Shown here piece after piece: positions 62,277 through 64,000 of a DNA stretch of 64,000 nt. Source of the DNA: Janthinobacterium sp. PAMC25594. Lineage in GTDB: Bacteria > Pseudomonadota > Gammaproteobacteria > Burkholderiales > Burkholderiaceae_D. Positions within the stretch are counted from its first letter, which is position 1. Each line of letters starts with the position of its first letter. The stretch lies in contig NZ_CP080377.1 of NCBI RefSeq assembly GCF_019443505.1, positions 4,402,001 to 4,466,000 of the forward strand. The letters are read 5' to 3'. A program made the translations under genes and the position numbers. The notes under the pieces are model-generated. The model was not told the origin of the DNA. It worked only from the letters and a program-made list of their open reading frames with translations, and searched no databases.

Positions 62277-63524
62277 TTACACCACCTTGCGCTCACGCAA
62301 GCCGTCGATCTGGCCGCTATCGAGCCCCAGCCACTGCTGCAGCACCTCTTGCGTATGCTGCCCCAGCAACGGCGGCGGCAAGCGGTACTGCACGGGCGAG
62401 CCGGACAGGCGCACGGGATTGGCCACCAGCGCAACAGTCCCCGCCGTCGGATGCGGCATTTCCACTTTCAAGCCACGCGCCACCACTTGCGGGTCGGCAA
62501 ACACCTGGTCGATGCGGTTGACGGGGCCGCATGGCACGGCTTGCGCCTCGAAGGCGCTGATCCACTCGGCCGTCGTGCGCATGACCGTGGTCTGGCGCAT
62601 CAACGGTATCAGGATCGCCCGGTGCGCCACGCGCTGCGGGTTGCTCATGAAACGTTCGTCCTGTGCCCATTCCGGGTGGCCGGCGACGGCGCAAAAGCGG
62701 GAAAATTGCCCATCGTTGCCGATCGCCAGAATCATGTCGCCATCGGCCGTGGGAAAGTCCTGGTACGGCACGATGTTCGGATGCGCATTGCCCATGCGTT
62801 GCGGCACTTTGCCGCCGCACAAGTAATTCGCCGCCTGGTTGCCCAGCGCCGCCACTTGCACGTCGAGCAGGGCCAGGTCGATATGCTGGCCCAGGCCCGA
62901 GCGCTCGCGTTCGGCCAGCGCCGCCTGCACGGCGATGGTGGCGTACAGGCCCGTCATGATGTCCGTTTGTGCCACGCCCACTTTTTGCGGTCCGGCGCCC
63001 GGTTGGCCATCGGGCACGCCCGTGATGCTCATCAAGCCGCCCATGCCCTGGATCAAGAAGTCATAGCCGGCGCGCGCCGCGTACGGCCCATCCTGGCCGA
63101 AGCCGGTAATCGAGCAATACACGAGGCGCGGGTTGAGTGCCAGCAAGCTGGCCGCGTCTAAACCGTATTGCTTCAAGCCACCCAATTTGAAATTTTCCAG
63201 CAAGACATCCGCTTCGGCGGCCAGCTGGCGCACCAGCGCCTGGCCTTCAGGCGCGGCCAGGTCGATGCACAAGGAGCGCTTGTTGCGGTTGGCGCACTGG
63301 AAATAGGCGGCCTCGGCGGTGTCGCGGCCATCTTCATCTTTCAGATACGGCGGACCCCAGGAGCGCGTGTCGTCGCCGCGGCCCGGCTGTTCGACCTTGA
63401 CCACGTCGGCACCGAGGTCGGCCAGCATCTGCCCGGCCCAAGGGCCGGCCAGCACGCGCGACAGATCGAGCACGCGCAAGCCGGTCAGCGGTGCGGGCCG
63501 CAAGGTGGAAGCCAAGGCGTCCAT
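62277..63524 (-). CDS. CaiB/BaiF-family CoA-transferase (probably glutarate-linked)
   Basis: 415 aa. Family III CoA-transferase motifs: GLRVLDLSRVLAGPWAGQMLADLGADVVKVE at the N-terminus and the catalytic Asp in VGVAQTDIMTGLYA. RNKRSLCIDL and RAGYDFLIQGMGG are also typical. It starts inside the stop of the glutaryl-CoA dehydrogenase gene (TGATG), so it is coupled to it. That points to a succinyl-CoA:glutarate CoA-transferase that makes glutaryl-CoA, a step of lysine and aromatic breakdown. Specificity is inferred. Confidence 0.88.
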   Translation of the reverse strand: MDALASTLRPAPLTGLRVLDLSRVLAGPWAGQMLADLGADVVKVEQPGRGDDTRSWGPPYLKDEDGRDTAEAAYFQCANRNKRSLCIDLAAPEGQALVRQLAAEADVLLENFKLGGLKQYGLDAASLLALNPRLVYCSITGFGQDGPYAARAGYDFLIQGMGGLMSITGVPDGQPGAGPQKVGVAQTDIMTGLYATIAVQAALAERERSGLGQHIDLALLDVQVAALGNQAANYLCGGKVPQRMGNAHPNIVPYQDFPTADGDMILAIGNDGQFSRFCAVAGHPEWAQDERFMSNPQRVAHRAILIPLMRQTTVMRTTAEWISAFEAQAVPCGPVNRIDQVFADPQVVARGLKVEMPHPTAGTVALVANPVRLSGSPVQYRLPPPLLGQHTQEVLQQWLGLDSGQIDGLRERKVV

Positions 63525-64000
63525 CAGTTGCTGAAGGCGGCGATGCCGGTGATGGCGCGGCCGATGATCAGCGCGTGCACATCGTGCGTGCCTTCATAGG
63601 TGTTGACCACTTCCAGGTTGACCAGGTGGCGGATCACGCCGAACTCGTCGGAAATGCCATTGCCGCCCATCATGTCGCGCGCCACGCGGGCAATATCGAG
63701 CGCCTTGCCGCAGCTGTTGCGTTTCATGATAGACGTGATTTCCACGGCGGGCGAACCCTCATCCTTCATGCGACCCAGGCGCAAACAGCCTTGCAAGCCC
63801 ATGGTGATTTCCGTCAACATATCCGCCAGTTTCTTTTGCACCAACTGGTTCGCGGCCAGCGGACGGCCGAATTGCTGGCGGTCCATCGTGTACTGGCGCG
63901 CTTTCAGGTAGCAATCTTCGGCCGCGCCCAGCGCGCCCCAGGCGATGCCGTAGCGGGCGCTGTTCAGGCAGGTAAATGGACCCTTCAAGCCGCGCACGTC
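63524..64000 (-). CDS. gcdH: Glutaryl-CoA dehydrogenase, C-terminal part (5' truncated by window)
   Basis: Only about 158 C-terminal residues are in the window; the frame runs off the right edge. It includes [45 protein letters not shown] and [22 protein letters not shown], in which Glu of TYEGTHD is the catalytic base. The [12 protein letters not shown] stretch is characteristic of GcdH rather than other acyl-CoA dehydrogenases. It converts glutaryl-CoA to crotonyl-CoA and CO2. It is coupled to the downstream CoA-transferase. Confidence 0.9.
   Translation of the reverse strand, partial: DVRGLKGPFTCLNSARYGIAWGALGAAEDCYLKARQYTMDRQQFGRPLAANQLVQKKLADMLTEITMGLQGCLRLGRMKDEGSPAVEITSIMKRNSCGKALDIARVARDMMGGNGISDEFGVIRHLVNLEVVNTYEGTHDVHALIIGRAITGIAAFSN

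Noticed and set aside
1..64000. CRISPR arrays, tRNA/rRNA genes, prophage, integrative elements or defence systems
   Set aside because: Looked for regular repeats, integrases, att-like duplications and defence-type domains; apart from the group II intron and short palindromes, none is visible.

Overview
ORGANISM. The window is dense, GC-rich bacterial chromosome. Three linkages point to a betaproteobacterium: lptD-surA-pdxA-rsmA next to the amgK-murU peptidoglycan-recycling genes, fur divergent from bamE, and a Burkholderiales-type trimeric porin. The overall gene mix is most like Oxalobacteraceae (Janthinobacterium, Massilia and relatives). That placement is inference from remembered neighbourhoods, not a search. 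I see no rRNA, tRNA, CRISPR array, prophage or recognisable defence island. LAYOUT. (1) 1-6217: sucrose locus with a LacI-type regulator (5' truncated by the window), TonB-dependent receptor, amylosucrase and MFS transporter, arranged like the xanthomonad sux locus, with two near-identical palindromic operators. (2) 6272-12104: iron block with bacterioferritin, PiuC-type dioxygenase, TonB, Bfd, FeoA, FeoB and a Cys-rich FeoB-associated membrane protein, with a strong Fur box at 9049-9067; fur itself is at 59767-60198. (3) 12140-23614: mixed genes: AraC/SDR pair, NagZ-type glycosidase, membrane-anchored FMN glutamate-synthase-like protein, a coupled DUF898/M48 pair, GST, flap-exonuclease-like protein, a receiver protein without its phospho-Asp, MnmA and a Nudix hydrolase. 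(4) 24026-27939: pntAA-pntAB-pntB and a PAS-GGDEF diguanylate cyclase. (5) 28055-32370: amgK-murU-pepP-ubiH-like operon on the minus strand. A full-length group II intron with an intact RT/HNH protein sits directly upstream of amgK, in the spacer that separates it from divergent lptD. (6) 35344-41037: lptD-surA-pdxA-rsmA. (7) 41088-49155: LysR regulator, porin, PotABCD-type ABC transporter, a nucleoside-hydrolase-family protein and an adenosine-deaminase-family protein, probably an uptake and breakdown pathway for a nucleoside-like compound; both enzymes lack hallmark residues. (8) 49157-56193: ScfR-type regulator divergent from a complete distal valine-degradation operon (mmsA, acyl-CoA dehydrogenase, enoyl-CoA hydratase, 3-hydroxyisobutyryl-CoA hydrolase, mmsB), with dyad operators between them. 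(9) 56373-64000: two tandem paralogous lipoproteins, HAD hydrolase, hrcA, fur, bamE, dapB, an orphan barstar-like protein, and a CoA-transferase/glutaryl-CoA dehydrogenase pair cut by the window end. HOW IT FITS TOGETHER. The outer-membrane receptor of the sucrose locus needs TonB, and a tonB gene lies in the iron block. NagZ, AmgK and MurU belong to one cell-wall recycling route. Short REP-like palindromes recur in three intergenic regions. Starts were chosen by Shine-Dalgarno fit and family length; family names are from recognition of the translated sequence, without database searches.
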